Below are positions 8,423 to 16,297 of a stretch of 64,000 bases of DNA, piece by piece (the first letter of the stretch is position 1; each line of letters opens with the position of its first letter). Under the pieces are notes generated by a model that saw only the letters and a program-made list of their open reading frames with translations, had not been told where the DNA came from and ran no database searches. The position numbers and the translations under genes were made by a program. Source of the DNA: Methanoregulaceae archaeon UXB-2016 (GTDB taxonomy: Archaea; Halobacteriota; Methanomicrobia; Methanomicrobiales; Methanospirillaceae); assembly GCA_004332335.1 (NCBI GenBank), contig SISS01000029.1, positions 86,941-150,940 on the forward strand. The letters run 5' to 3'.

Positions 8423-9079
8423 ATGAACCGCACCACACCCAGTAACCTCCTTGCGGTCCTCGTCCTGCTCGTCGTGCTCGGTGCCGCTCTCGCGGCCGGC
8501 TGCACCTCGACCTCGACCGGAGGCAAGGCCACAACCGCTCCGGCCGGCACTGTCGCGGCCGCAGGCACGGCCGTGTCCGGGACCTCCGGCCCCCCGGCCG
8601 GGACCATCGCTGCGTCGGGCACGGGTCACTCCGTCGCGGCCGTCGGCTATGCCCGTCTGATCCCGTTCATCCCGAAATCTGTCGGCGCCTGGAAGCTCGA
8701 GAGCGATCCGATGGGCATGGACTCCAAGGACGCCGAAGGTCGCGAGTACTCGTTCGTGACCGGCATCTTCCGGAAGAACGGCGACGAGAATGCCGAGGTA
8801 AGCGTCCAGATACACGACATCGCGATTGCGGACAGCTCGCTCAAGCAGATGTGGAAGTCCTATACGAATGTCGAAACCAGTGAAATGTCGATGAAGCAGA
8901 TCACGGTCAAGGGCCAGCCCGCGTGGGAGATCAACGACAAGTCGACGAACAACCACAGTCTGATGTCCCTCGCAGGAGAGCGGTTCATGGTCTATGTCCT
9001 GGTCGAAGATGCGACCCAGGCGGACCTGGACGCGTTCGTGAACGCGATCGACTTCGCCGGCCTTGCCGCAGTGAAGTAA
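8423..9079 (+). CDS. Lipoprotein of unknown function (tandem paralogue)
   Basis: A 218-residue protein starting at the ATG at 8423, giving the signal peptide MNRTTPSNLLAVLVLLVVL and a lipobox ending ALAAGC. After a Thr/Ala/Gly-rich spacer, residues 70-218 form a domain (LIPFIPKSVGAWKLESDPMG) related to the preceding lipoprotein. The upstream gene ends 40 bases before it. This family recurs in Methanomicrobiales genomes; no function is known to me. Confidence 0.8.
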   Translation: MNRTTPSNLLAVLVLLVVLGAALAAGCTSTSTGGKATTAPAGTVAAAGTAVSGTSGPPAGTIAASGTGHSVAAVGYARLIPFIPKSVGAWKLESDPMGMDSKDAEGREYSFVTGIFRKNGDENAEVSVQIHDIAIADSSLKQMWKSYTNVETSEMSMKQITVKGQPAWEINDKSTNNHSLMSLAGERFMVYVLVEDATQADLDAFVNAIDFAGLAAVK

Positions 9080-9082
9080 CTC

Positions 9083-9095
9083 CCTCTTTTTCCCC
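9083..9095 (+). terminator. T-rich tract after the lipoprotein pair
   Basis: CCCTCTTTTTCCC starts four bases after the stop codon. It is short and of the usual archaeal oligo-T form. Confidence 0.35.
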
Positions 9096-9151
9096 GCATG
9101 AATCCGTATCCTTAATCTTTTTCCACGGGGAATAGATCAGCGGCATTCGCA

Positions 9152-9646
9152 ATGGAGAGGAGCATCGGGTTCAAGGAGCGGCGCTATATCGAGGAGCTCC
9201 GGATCCTCACGCGCTCCACAGCAGTCGACTGCATCATCGACGAGCGGTTCGACCGGGTGATCTACGTGATCAAGCCCGGGGACATGGGGCTGGCGATCGG
9301 CAAGAAGGGCGAGAACATCAAGCGGCTTGCCCGGTCGCTCGGCCGACGGCTGGAGATGGTCGAGTATGGCGAGACACCGGAGGTCTTCATCGCGAACATC
9401 ATCCGCCCAGCCGAGCTGGCCGGACTCACGCCCGCCGCAGAGGAGGGGGCCGTCGACCTGGTCCTCCGGCATCGGTCCGACTTCGGGATCGTGATCGGCC
9501 GCGGCGGCTGCACCATCGAGAAGGTGCGCCTCCTCTCGCGGCGGTTCTGCGGTCTCGAGGTCGACGACGTCCGGATCGCCGAGCCTGAGGAGGCAGAGGA
9601 CTCGGGGGAGGCAGGAGCCGAGATGGAGGCTCCCCGTGACGACTGA
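9152..9646 (+). CDS. nusA: NusA-like KH-domain RNA-binding protein
   Basis: A 164-residue protein with two KH domains. The GxxG loops are GLAIGKKGENI near residue 50 and GIVIGRGGCTI near residue 110. It lacks the S1 and N-terminal domains of bacterial NusA, as archaeal NusA-like proteins do, and has an acidic C-terminal tail (EPEEAEDSGEAGAE). It is thought to help RNA polymerase read termination or pausing signals. In many archaea the gene sits beside the RNA polymerase genes; here it overlaps hisE by 11 bases. Confidence 0.82.
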   Translation: MERSIGFKERRYIEELRILTRSTAVDCIIDERFDRVIYVIKPGDMGLAIGKKGENIKRLARSLGRRLEMVEYGETPEVFIANIIRPAELAGLTPAAEEGAVDLVLRHRSDFGIVIGRGGCTIEKVRLLSRRFCGLEVDDVRIAEPEEAEDSGEAGAEMEAPRDD

Positions 9647-9926
9647 CACACTCGACGAGCTCTGGGCCGTGATCGAGGACCGGGCCCTCCACCCGAGGGA
9701 CGGCTCCTACGTCTGCTCGCTCCTCAGCCACCGCAAGGGGATCGACAAGCCCCTTGAGAAGGTCGGCGAGGAGGCGACCGAGTTCGTGCTCGCGGTCAAG
9801 AACGGCGACCCCGAGCGGATTGCAAACGAGGCCGCCGATCTCTTCTTCCACGTCCTCGTCGCCCTCCGGGCCTCGGGCGTGGACCTGGCCGACGTGCTCG
9901 CCGTGCTCGATGCGCGGCGGCACTAG
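9636..9926 (+). CDS. hisE: Phosphoribosyl-ATP diphosphatase HisE
   Basis: A 96-residue protein, the normal size for stand-alone HisE. The MazG-type core is visible: KPLEKVGEEATEFVLAVKN, followed by ANEAADLFFHVLVAL, whose acidic residues bind magnesium. It hydrolyses PR-ATP to PR-AMP, step two of histidine synthesis. It overlaps the end of the NusA-like gene and is followed 61 bases later by serA. Confidence 0.93.
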   Translation: MTTDTLDELWAVIEDRALHPRDGSYVCSLLSHRKGIDKPLEKVGEEATEFVLAVKNGDPERIANEAADLFFHVLVALRASGVDLADVLAVLDARRH

Positions 9927-9987
9927 GCTCTCCCGGGCCACCACACCCCTGATAAACCTTGAGACGAAACGTGTACCGGGTTTATCA

Positions 9988-11574
9988 ATGAACTATCGAG
10001 TGCTTGTGAGCGATCCGCTGGCCGAGGAGGGGATCGAGATCCTGCGCAACGAGGTCGAGGTCGACGTCAAGACCGACCTCGCCGAGGATGCGCTGGTCGG
10101 GATCATCGGCGACTACGACGCCCTGCTCGTCCGCTCCGGAACCGAGGTCACGGCACGGGTGATCGAGGCGGGGACGAAGCTCAGGTTCATCGGCCGGGCC
10201 GGGGCCGGTGTCGACAACATCGACACCGCAGCCGCCACCCGGCGGGGAATCATCGTGGCGAACGCCCCCGAGGGGAACACACTCGCCGCGACCGAGCATA
10301 CCTGCGCGATGATGCTCTCGCTCGCGCGCAACATCCCGCAGGCGAACGCCTCGGTCAAGGGCAGGCAGTGGAAGCGGTCGAAGTTCATCGGTGTCGAAGT
10401 GAACGAGAAGACTCTCGGCGTCGTCGGCTTCGGGCGAATCGGCAAGGAGGTCGCGAAGCGCGCCTCCGCCATGAACATGCGGATCGTCGCGTACGATCCG
10501 TTCATCGCCAAGGACCGGGCGCGTGAACTCGGCGTCGAGATCGTCGACCTGCCCGAGCTCTACAGCCGGGCGGACTTCATCACGATCCACACCCCCCTGA
10601 TCAAGGAGACGCGCCACCTGATCAACGCGCAGACGATCGGCCAGATGAAGGCGGGCGTCCGGATCATCAACTGCGCGCGGGGCGGGATCATCGATGAGGC
10701 GGCCCTCTACGACGCAATCGTCGCGGGCAAGGTCGCAGGCGCTGCGCTCGACGTCTTCGAGAGCGAGCCGCCCTTCGACTCGGCCCTCATCGGGCTCGAA
10801 CAGGTGATCATGACCCCGCACCTCGGCGCCTCCACGGTCGAGGCCCAGGCGAACGTCGCGGTCTCGATCGCGCGGCAGTGCCTCGCGGTCCTCGGCGGCG
10901 GAGAGGCGAAGTACGTGGTGAACGCGCCGACCATCCCGGCCGAGCAGGCCGAGGCCCTCGAGCCGTTCGTGGACCTCTCGTCGCGCATGGCCCGGCTGCT
11001 CATGCAGATCACCGACGGCCGGATCGAGGGGCTCCACATCACTTATGCGGGCGAGATCCCGCACCTCGACCAGGCCTCGCGCTACCTGACGCGGCAGACG
11101 GTCAAGGCGCTCCTCGAGCAGATCCTCCACCTGCCGGTCAATATCGTCAACGCTGAGGTCGTCGCAGGCGAACGCGGGATCGCGATCACCGAGACCGTGA
11201 CTCGCGAGTCGCACGGGTTCAAGAACCTGATCCGGATCGCGCTCCGGACGGATCTTGACGAGCAGACGATCGAGGGCTCGGTCTTCTCACCGTCGCGTCG
11301 GCGCGTGGTCGCGATCGGCGGGTACACGATGGACCTCGACCCGACGGGCCACCTGGTCATCTCCAAGCACCTGGACCAGCCCGGCGTGATCGGGCGGGCC
11401 TCGACCACGCTCGGACGGGTCAACGTCAACATCGCCGGCATGCAGGTCGGGCGCATCCGCCAGGGTGAAGAGGCGATCATGGTCCTCAACGTCGACTCGG
11501 ACGTCCCGGCCGAGGCGATCGAGGAGATCCGCACTCATCCCGGGATCTTTTCGGCCTGGTTTGTGGATATCTGA
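9988..11574 (+). CDS. serA: D-3-phosphoglycerate dehydrogenase SerA
   Basis: A 528-residue enzyme of the long form. Residues 1-310 form the catalytic and NAD-binding domains, with the dinucleotide motif GFGRIGKEV near 150, catalytic Arg/Glu/His in ARGGIIDEAAL and MTPHLGASTVEAQAN. The intervening ASB domain spans about 320-450 and the C-terminal ACT domain is about 455-528 (HLDQPGVIGRASTTLG). It oxidises 3-phosphoglycerate in serine synthesis and the ACT domain usually senses serine. I chose the ATG at 9988 (MNYRVLVSDPLAEEG) because the frame upstream only shadows hisE. Confidence 0.95.
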   Translation: MNYRVLVSDPLAEEGIEILRNEVEVDVKTDLAEDALVGIIGDYDALLVRSGTEVTARVIEAGTKLRFIGRAGAGVDNIDTAAATRRGIIVANAPEGNTLAATEHTCAMMLSLARNIPQANASVKGRQWKRSKFIGVEVNEKTLGVVGFGRIGKEVAKRASAMNMRIVAYDPFIAKDRARELGVEIVDLPELYSRADFITIHTPLIKETRHLINAQTIGQMKAGVRIINCARGGIIDEAALYDAIVAGKVAGAALDVFESEPPFDSALIGLEQVIMTPHLGASTVEAQANVAVSIARQCLAVLGGGEAKYVVNAPTIPAEQAEALEPFVDLSSRMARLLMQITDGRIEGLHITYAGEIPHLDQASRYLTRQTVKALLEQILHLPVNIVNAEVVAGERGIAITETVTRESHGFKNLIRIALRTDLDEQTIEGSVFSPSRRRVVAIGGYTMDLDPTGHLVISKHLDQPGVIGRASTTLGRVNVNIAGMQVGRIRQGEEAIMVLNVDSDVPAEAIEEIRTHPGIFSAWFVDI

Positions 11575-11582
11575 CGCACATT

Positions 11583-11590
11583 TTTTTATA
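11583..11590 (+). promoter_or_regulatory. TATA box for tRNA-Val
   Basis: TTTTTATA lies 41 bases upstream of the tRNA and just after the serA stop codon. With 25-base spacing, transcription would begin near 11613, leaving an 18-base 5' leader for RNase P to remove. Confidence 0.65.
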
Positions 11591-11630
11591 GGAACCCCGC
11601 CCACGTTGTAAGGCACACACGCGGTGCAGC

Positions 11631-11704
11631 GGGCTCGTGGTCTAGCTGGCTATGACGTCGCCTTGACATGGCGGAGGTCCGGAGTTCGAATCTCCGCGGG
11701 CCCA
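11631..11704 (+). tRNA. tRNA-Val (anticodon GAC)
   Basis: A 74-base cloverleaf. The acceptor stem GGGCTCG pairs with CGGGCCC, the anticodon stem TCGCC/GGCGG encloses loop TTGACAT, and the T arm CGGAG/CTCCG encloses TTCGAAT. The discriminator base is A, no intron is present, and CCA is not encoded. Confidence 0.95.
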
Positions 11705-11807
11705 TTCTTCTTTCGATCGCTCTTCCTCGCACGGCTCGGACCCGGCCGGGGATGGATAAGTATTTCCGCTCGGGCGAGAACTCCCTCCCCACTGAGGGAG
11801 CATCTCC

Positions 11808-12695
11808 ATGGCATCCACCAAGTCCCAACCCGGCTCCGCCGGCCCCGTCTCCTGGGTCGCGCCGGAATGGCTCGCCGACCACCTCGGCGACGACCTCCTG
11901 ATCCTCGACTGCCAGCCGAACATCCATGAATACATCCAGGCCCACATCCCGGGGGCCCTCTACCTGAACGAGAACGTCTTCCGGGTTCACGAGGGCGGTA
12001 TCCCAACGCGCTGGATCGGGCGCAGGGGGGCCAAGGGGCTCCTCCGGCAGCTCGGTGTCGACGCCGACGTCCCCATCGTGGTCTACACGGGTTCGGGCGT
12101 CATGACCGGGTGCAGCTCCTATATCGGCGACGGTCTCGAGCAGCCCATGGTCGCGTACTCCCTCCTCCGGTGCGGGCACCCCGACATCCGGCTCCTCGAC
12201 GGCGGGCTCGACCGCTGGAAGGCCGAAGGGCGCGAGACGACCCAGGTCTTCGGCCGGAAGACCCCGTCCGAGTTCCGGGCGGACGTGCAGGACGACCTCT
12301 ACGTCACGCACGAGCAGTTCCTCGCCTGCAAGGACCGCGACGACGTGATCCTGCTCGACGCCCGGCCGCCGGCGACCTACCTGGGCCAGGGTCCCTGGCC
12401 GAAGCCCGGGCACATCCCCGGCGCAGTCAACCTTCCCTGGAAGGGACTGATGGACCCCCAGAACCCCCGGCAGCTCCGTCCCGAGGCCGAGATCCGGCTG
12501 GCGGTCGAGGCGGTCGGTGCGACCCCCGACAAGACCGTCATCTGCTCCTGCGGCACGGGGCGGGAGGCGACGAACGAGTACCTGATCTTCCGTTACCTGC
12601 TCGGGTACCCGGCGGTCCGCCTCTACGAGGGCTCGTTCACCGAGTGGACGGCCGATCCGGCGAACCCGACCGTGACCGGGCCGAACCCCCGCTAA
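11808..12695 (+). CDS. Tandem-rhodanese sulfurtransferase
   Basis: A 295-residue protein with two rhodanese domains. The first (about 15-145) carries CSSYIG where the active-site loop should be and may be inactive. The second (about 160-290) has the cysteine loop ICSCGTGREAT, consistent with thiosulfate or 3-mercaptopyruvate sulfurtransferase activity. It moves sulfane sulfur to cyanide or thiol acceptors; the in vivo role in methanogens is unsettled. A TATA-like element (ATAAGTATT at 11756-11764) and GAGGGAG upstream of the ATG support this start. Confidence 0.88.
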   Translation: MASTKSQPGSAGPVSWVAPEWLADHLGDDLLILDCQPNIHEYIQAHIPGALYLNENVFRVHEGGIPTRWIGRRGAKGLLRQLGVDADVPIVVYTGSGVMTGCSSYIGDGLEQPMVAYSLLRCGHPDIRLLDGGLDRWKAEGRETTQVFGRKTPSEFRADVQDDLYVTHEQFLACKDRDDVILLDARPPATYLGQGPWPKPGHIPGAVNLPWKGLMDPQNPRQLRPEAEIRLAVEAVGATPDKTVICSCGTGREATNEYLIFRYLLGYPAVRLYEGSFTEWTADPANPTVTGPNPR

Positions 12696-12698
12696 CGC

Positions 12699-13025
12699 AT
12701 GGACGCGGCCGCCGCGATCGATCTCCTCGCTCTGGGCTTCGGCCTCATCGGCGTGGGGGTCACGGTCTACGCAGGCCTCGTGGCGGCCGTTCACCTGGTC
12801 CGGCGCGAGCTCGAGCGCGGCGACAAGAGCTATCAGGAGATCCGGGTCAACTTCACGAACCGGATCCTTTTCGGCCTCGAGTTCTTCATCGTGGCCGACC
12901 TGATCCGGACCTTCACCGAGCCGGGGCTGCAGGAGATCACGCAGCTCGGCGCGATCGTCGCGATCCGTGTCGTCCTCGCCTACTTCCTCGAGAAGGAGGC
13001 CCGGGAGTTCCCCGACATCGGCTAG
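12699..13025 (+). CDS. DUF1622 membrane protein
   Basis: A 108-residue protein with three hydrophobic segments: residues 8-33, 55-70 (RILFGLEFFIVADLI) and 78-95 (AIVAIRVVLAYFLEKE). This matches the DUF1622 family of small membrane proteins of unknown role. It starts three bases after the rhodanese stop, so the two are likely cotranscribed, and its end overlaps the convergent SagB-type gene by four bases. Confidence 0.8.
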   Translation: MDAAAAIDLLALGFGLIGVGVTVYAGLVAAVHLVRRELERGDKSYQEIRVNFTNRILFGLEFFIVADLIRTFTEPGLQEITQLGAIVAIRVVLAYFLEKEAREFPDIG

Positions 13026-13771
13026 TGCGCGCGGCGCCGGCCGACCGCAGCGACATAGACCAGGAACTGCTCCTCGTCGAGCCCGAGCACCCGGTTGATC
13101 GCCTCGTCGTCGAAGGCTCCGATCGCGCAGACGCCGCACCCGATCGGCTGAGCCGCGAGGTAGAGGTTCTGGCAGACATGTCCGGCGTCGAGGAAGAGGT
13201 AGCGGTAGCCCCGTTCGCCGTATCGCCAGGTCATCCGGTACGGCACGGCCGTCCAGAGAAAGGTCACGGCCGACTCCTCGATGAACGACTGGTGGTAACA
13301 GGCCGCGGTGATCTGCTGGTCGAGGAGGGGGCCCCGGCCGACCTCAAGAAGCCGATGGTCGAGTGCGAGGTACCGGTAGAGCCCGTGCGGCACCCCCTCG
13401 ACCCGGTTGATCAGCAGGTAGGTCTCGAGCGCATGACGCGCCCCCGCGCTCGGCACGGTGCGGAGCGTGTACTCTCCCCCCACCACGCTCCGCACGCCCT
13501 GCGTGGCAAAGAGGAGGTACGAGAGCTCCTCGAGCGAGAGGGGCTCGCGCGCGAACTCGCGGATCGATTCTCGCCGGACGATCGCCTCCCAGAGATCGAG
13601 TGCTGGCACCTCGAACTCGGCCGGGTCTGGCAGGGGAGTTACCGGGCCCTCGCCGGTCGAGAGCTCGAGCAGGGGCTGGGGCAGCCCGAGCATCTGGTCC
13701 GACGGGGTCATGAACTCGGCCCGGGTTGCCGCGATAAATTCACGCCCAGTGCCGTCTGTCTTCGCCGACAT
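13022..13771 (-). CDS. SagB/ThcOx-type nitroreductase-fold dehydrogenase
   Basis: A 249-residue flavoprotein of the SagB/ThcOx branch. It has RRESIREFAREPLSLEELSY near residue 70, the motif TVPSAGARHALETYL, and a C-terminal segment CQNLYLAAQPIGCGVCAIG. Relatives use FMN to oxidise azoline rings in modified peptides or act as stand-alone oxidoreductases. No precursor peptide or cyclodehydratase gene is nearby, so a peptide-modification role is not supported. I start at the ATG at 13771 (MSAKTDGTGREF); the extra 24 upstream codons are rich in Arg/Lys and look non-coding. Confidence 0.82.
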   Translation of the reverse strand: MSAKTDGTGREFIAATRAEFMTPSDQMLGLPQPLLELSTGEGPVTPLPDPAEFEVPALDLWEAIVRRESIREFAREPLSLEELSYLLFATQGVRSVVGGEYTLRTVPSAGARHALETYLLINRVEGVPHGLYRYLALDHRLLEVGRGPLLDQQITAACYHQSFIEESAVTFLWTAVPYRMTWRYGERGYRYLFLDAGHVCQNLYLAAQPIGCGVCAIGAFDDEAINRVLGLDEEQFLVYVAAVGRRRAH

Positions 13772-13845
13772 GATCCTGATACGCCTCTTCGTGTCCTTTT
13801 CCGGGTGCAGTAATAAAGGTATGGCTCGAACGAGCTTTGCCAACG

Positions 13846-13853
13846 TTTATATT
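13846..13853 (+). promoter_or_regulatory. TATA box upstream of the structured RNA region / ribosomal operon
   Basis: TTTATATT is the only convincing TATA box between the SagB-type gene and rpl3. It predicts transcription start near 13877, about 400 bases before rpl3, at the beginning of the hairpin-rich region. Confidence 0.6.
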
Positions 13854-13876
13854 CGATTCTCTCTCATTATAACGAC

Positions 13877-14215
13877 ACCATTATGATCGGACTCGGGGGA
13901 GTCCCCCGTGCCCGGTCATGTTATGGGACGAATGCCGTGCTTCTCGCACGGTGGCTGATAGACGCTGGGGCTGAGGCAGCAGCAGGGTGGACGTCATGGA
14001 CGGCCCGGCTCGCACGACGGGCGCTGCTGCATTCAGGATCTCTTAGAGAGACAGGTTGGCGTCGGCGATTCAAGCCGACTCGCGCTCTCCTCCATACCGG
14101 TCACGGAGTCTGCAGACGGGATGCTGCAGAACGGGGCCTGGCATGCGGAGAGTTACCACTGACGCTCTCTTTGATGATCCGCGGCCTTTTCAGTCGACGG
14201 CATTCTCCTGCCGGG
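13877..14215 (+). ncRNA. Unassigned structured RNA or long structured 5' leader
   Basis: No protein-like frame exists here, but the strand is dense in hairpins. CGGGGG/CCCCCG is at 13894-13908, enclosed by TGATCGG/CCGGTCA. CCGTGC/GCACGG is at 13935-13951. An 8-bp perfect long-range stem joins 13976-13983 to 14023-14030, extended by CTGA/TCAG, and encloses GCCCG/CGGGC at 14003-14022. GTCGGC/GCCGAC is at 14061-14079, enclosed by GAGAG/CTCTC. TCTGCAG/CTGCAGA is at 14109-14130, GAGAG/CTCTC at 14148-14169, and CGGCA/TGCCG at 14198-14213. The order suggests one folded RNA of about 340 bases. Conserved cores of SRP RNA and RNase P RNA are absent. Ends are approximate. Confidence 0.6.
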
Positions 14216-14273
14216 TCAGCACGACCACGCCGTCTCCCGTACGGCATTACAACCAGATAGGACTGATCGGACA

Positions 14274-15290
14274 ATGCCAAAAATTAACAGGCCGCGGCGG
14301 GGATCGCTTGCGTACAGCCCGAGAAAGCGGGCAAAGAGCCAGGTTCCCCGCTACCACTCGTGGCCCGAGCGCGACGGAGCACCCATGCTCCAGGGCTTTG
14401 CCGGGTACAAGGTGGGCATGACCCACCTGGTCATGGTTGATGACCACAAGCACAGCCCGACCGAAGGAAAGGACATCATGGTCCCGGTCACGGTCGTCGA
14501 GTGCCCCCCGATGAAGGTTGCGGCCATCCGCGCCTACACCAAGGACACCTACGGCAAGCGCGCCCTGACCGAGGTCTGGGCGGGCAAGGTCGACGACGAA
14601 CTTCGCCAGCGCCTCACGCTTCCAAAGACCTACGACCCCGCGGCCGCATGGGCACGCCTCGACGAGGCGATCGCGAAGGACCAGGTCATGGAGCTCCAGG
14701 CCGTTGTCTACACGCAGCCCTACGAGATCACGGGCGTCCCGAAGAAGATGCCCGACCTGATGGAGATCTGCATCGGCGGCGGTTCGCTCGAGGAGAAGCT
14801 CGGGTTTGCGAAGGACGTGCTCGGTTCCGAGTTCAACTTCACGGACTGCATGAACATCGGCGCCTATGCCGACGTGACCGCGATCACGATCGGCAAGGGC
14901 ACCCAGGGTCCAGTCAAGCGCTGGGGCATCCAGGTCCGCAAACGCAAGCACTCGCGCGGCGGGAAGAAGCGGCACATTGGTAACCTCGGCCCCTGGACCC
15001 CTCACCACGTCCGGTGGCAGGTCCCGCAGATGGGACAGATGGGATACCAGCAGCGGACCGACTTCAACAAGCGGGTTCTGAAGATCGGCGAGGACGGCGC
15101 GGAGATCACGCCCAAGGGCGGTTTCATCAACTACGGCCTCGTGCGGAACCCGTACGTCCTGATCAAGGGTTCGATCCCGGGCCCGTCCAAGCGGCTCGTC
15201 CGAATCCGGCCGGCCGTGCGGAAGGCTGAACATGTCGAGCGGCTGCCCGCGATTGAGTTCGTGAGCACCGACTCAAAGCAGGGGTGCTAG
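14274..15290 (+). CDS. rpl3: Large-subunit ribosomal protein L3 (uL3)
   Basis: A 338-residue archaeal/eukaryotic-type uL3 beginning [20 protein letters not shown]. The conserved tip that reaches the peptidyl-transferase centre is seen near residues 215-260 ([20 protein letters not shown], then [13 protein letters not shown]). It is the first gene of the long ribosomal operon. No TATA box lies within 100 bases upstream of the start codon, so it is probably transcribed with the hairpin-rich leader. Confidence 0.97.
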   Translation: MPKINRPRRGSLAYSPRKRAKSQVPRYHSWPERDGAPMLQGFAGYKVGMTHLVMVDDHKHSPTEGKDIMVPVTVVECPPMKVAAIRAYTKDTYGKRALTEVWAGKVDDELRQRLTLPKTYDPAAAWARLDEAIAKDQVMELQAVVYTQPYEITGVPKKMPDLMEICIGGGSLEEKLGFAKDVLGSEFNFTDCMNIGAYADVTAITIGKGTQGPVKRWGIQVRKRKHSRGGKKRHIGNLGPWTPHHVRWQVPQMGQMGYQQRTDFNKRVLKIGEDGAEITPKGGFINYGLVRNPYVLIKGSIPGPSKRLVRIRPAVRKAEHVERLPAIEFVSTDSKQGC

Positions 15291-15293
15291 AGG

Positions 15294-16043
15294 ATGAAGG
15301 CAGAGCTCAAGGGGCTTGACGGCGCCGTTCAGGGCGAGATCGACCTCCCGGCGGTCTTCGCCGAGGAGTATCGCCCGGACCTGATCCGGAAGGCCGTTAT
15401 CGCAATCCAGTCGACCCGGTACCAGCCGCACGGCACCTACGTCAACGCAGGTGTCGAGTCGGTCGGTACGGGCTGGGGCTCGGGGCGCGGTGCATCGCAT
15501 GTCCCCCGTCTCCACAATGGCTCCCGTGCAGTGAAGGTCCCTCAGGCCCGGGGCGGGCGCCAGGCGCACCCCCCGAAGGTCGAGAAGATCCTCACGAAGG
15601 AGATCAACAAGAAGGAAAAGACCAAGGCGAGGCGCTCTGCGATCGCCGCGACCATGAATGCGGACCTCGTCCGCGGACGGGGCCACCTCTTCGAGGGAAG
15701 CGTCCCGGTCGTCATGGTCGACGCGTTCGAATCGGTCGCCAAGACCCAGGACCTCGTCCGGGCGCTCTCTGCAGTCGGCGTCTATGCCGACGTTGAGAAG
15801 GCCAAGGGCAGCCACAAGGTCCGCGCCGGCCGCGGCAAGATGCGCGGTCGCCGGTACAAGCAGAAGAAGTCGCTCCTGATCGTGACCGCGAATGAGCCGC
15901 TCGCCGCGGCGCGGAACCTGGCCGGCGTCGATGCCGTGCCCGTGAACGCGCTCAACGTCGAGCACCTCGCGCCCGGCACGCATGCAGGCCGACTCACGGT
16001 CTGGACCCAGGGTGCGATCAGGTGGCTGGGGGAGCAGCAATGA
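15294..16043 (+). CDS. rpl4: Large-subunit ribosomal protein L4 (uL4)
   Basis: A 249-residue archaeal uL4. The exit-tunnel loop is GTGWGSGRGASHVPRLHNGS near residues 60-80, followed by the basic stretch GGRQAHPPKVEKIL. The C-terminal globular part is complete. It starts three bases after rpl3 ends, and its stop overlaps the rpl23 start codon. Confidence 0.97.
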   Translation: MKAELKGLDGAVQGEIDLPAVFAEEYRPDLIRKAVIAIQSTRYQPHGTYVNAGVESVGTGWGSGRGASHVPRLHNGSRAVKVPQARGGRQAHPPKVEKILTKEINKKEKTKARRSAIAATMNADLVRGRGHLFEGSVPVVMVDAFESVAKTQDLVRALSAVGVYADVEKAKGSHKVRAGRGKMRGRRYKQKKSLLIVTANEPLAAARNLAGVDAVPVNALNVEHLAPGTHAGRLTVWTQGAIRWLGEQQ

Positions 16044-16288
16044 TCCTCCGCTACCCGTTTGTGACGGAGAAGGCGATGCTGGCACTGGAGAACCAGTCGA
16101 AGCTCAACTTCCTCGTCGACAACCGCGCGTCCAAGCCCCAGATCAAGTACGAGCTCGAGGCGGCCTTCGGCCACCCCGTCTCGGCGATCCGAACGGTCAA
16201 CACGACCAAGGGCAAGAAAAAGGCGATCGTCAGCTTCGAGGACCCGAAGGCCGCAGAAGAGATCCTCTCGCGGCTCGGCGTCATGTGA
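16040..16288 (+). CDS. rpl23: Large-subunit ribosomal protein L23 (uL23)
   Basis: An 82-residue protein starting at the ATG overlapping the rpl4 stop (ATGA), with GGGGGAGC as ribosome-binding site. The family signature LRYPFVTEKAM opens the protein and VRTVNTTKGKKKAIV-like sequence (IRTVNTTKGKKKAIV) lies near residue 55. uL23 forms a docking site at the tunnel exit for SRP and the translocon. Confidence 0.97.
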   Translation: MILRYPFVTEKAMLALENQSKLNFLVDNRASKPQIKYELEAAFGHPVSAIRTVNTTKGKKKAIVSFEDPKAAEEILSRLGVM

Positions 16289-16297
16289 GGTGGAGAG

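Noticed and set aside
13022..13771. A thiazole/oxazole-modified peptide cluster because of the SagB-type gene
   Set aside because: No cyclodehydratase, YcaO or precursor peptide gene is nearby.
13877..14215. SRP RNA or RNase P RNA
   Set aside because: The SRP helix 8 core (GGAAGGGAGCA-like) and the RNase P GAGGAAAGTCC-like element are both missing, so I left the RNA unassigned.
14165..14270. Box C/D guide RNA (TTGATGA near 14171 and CTGA near 14262)
   Set aside because: The distance is about 90 bases and no D'/C' pair lies between; the motifs are likely chance.
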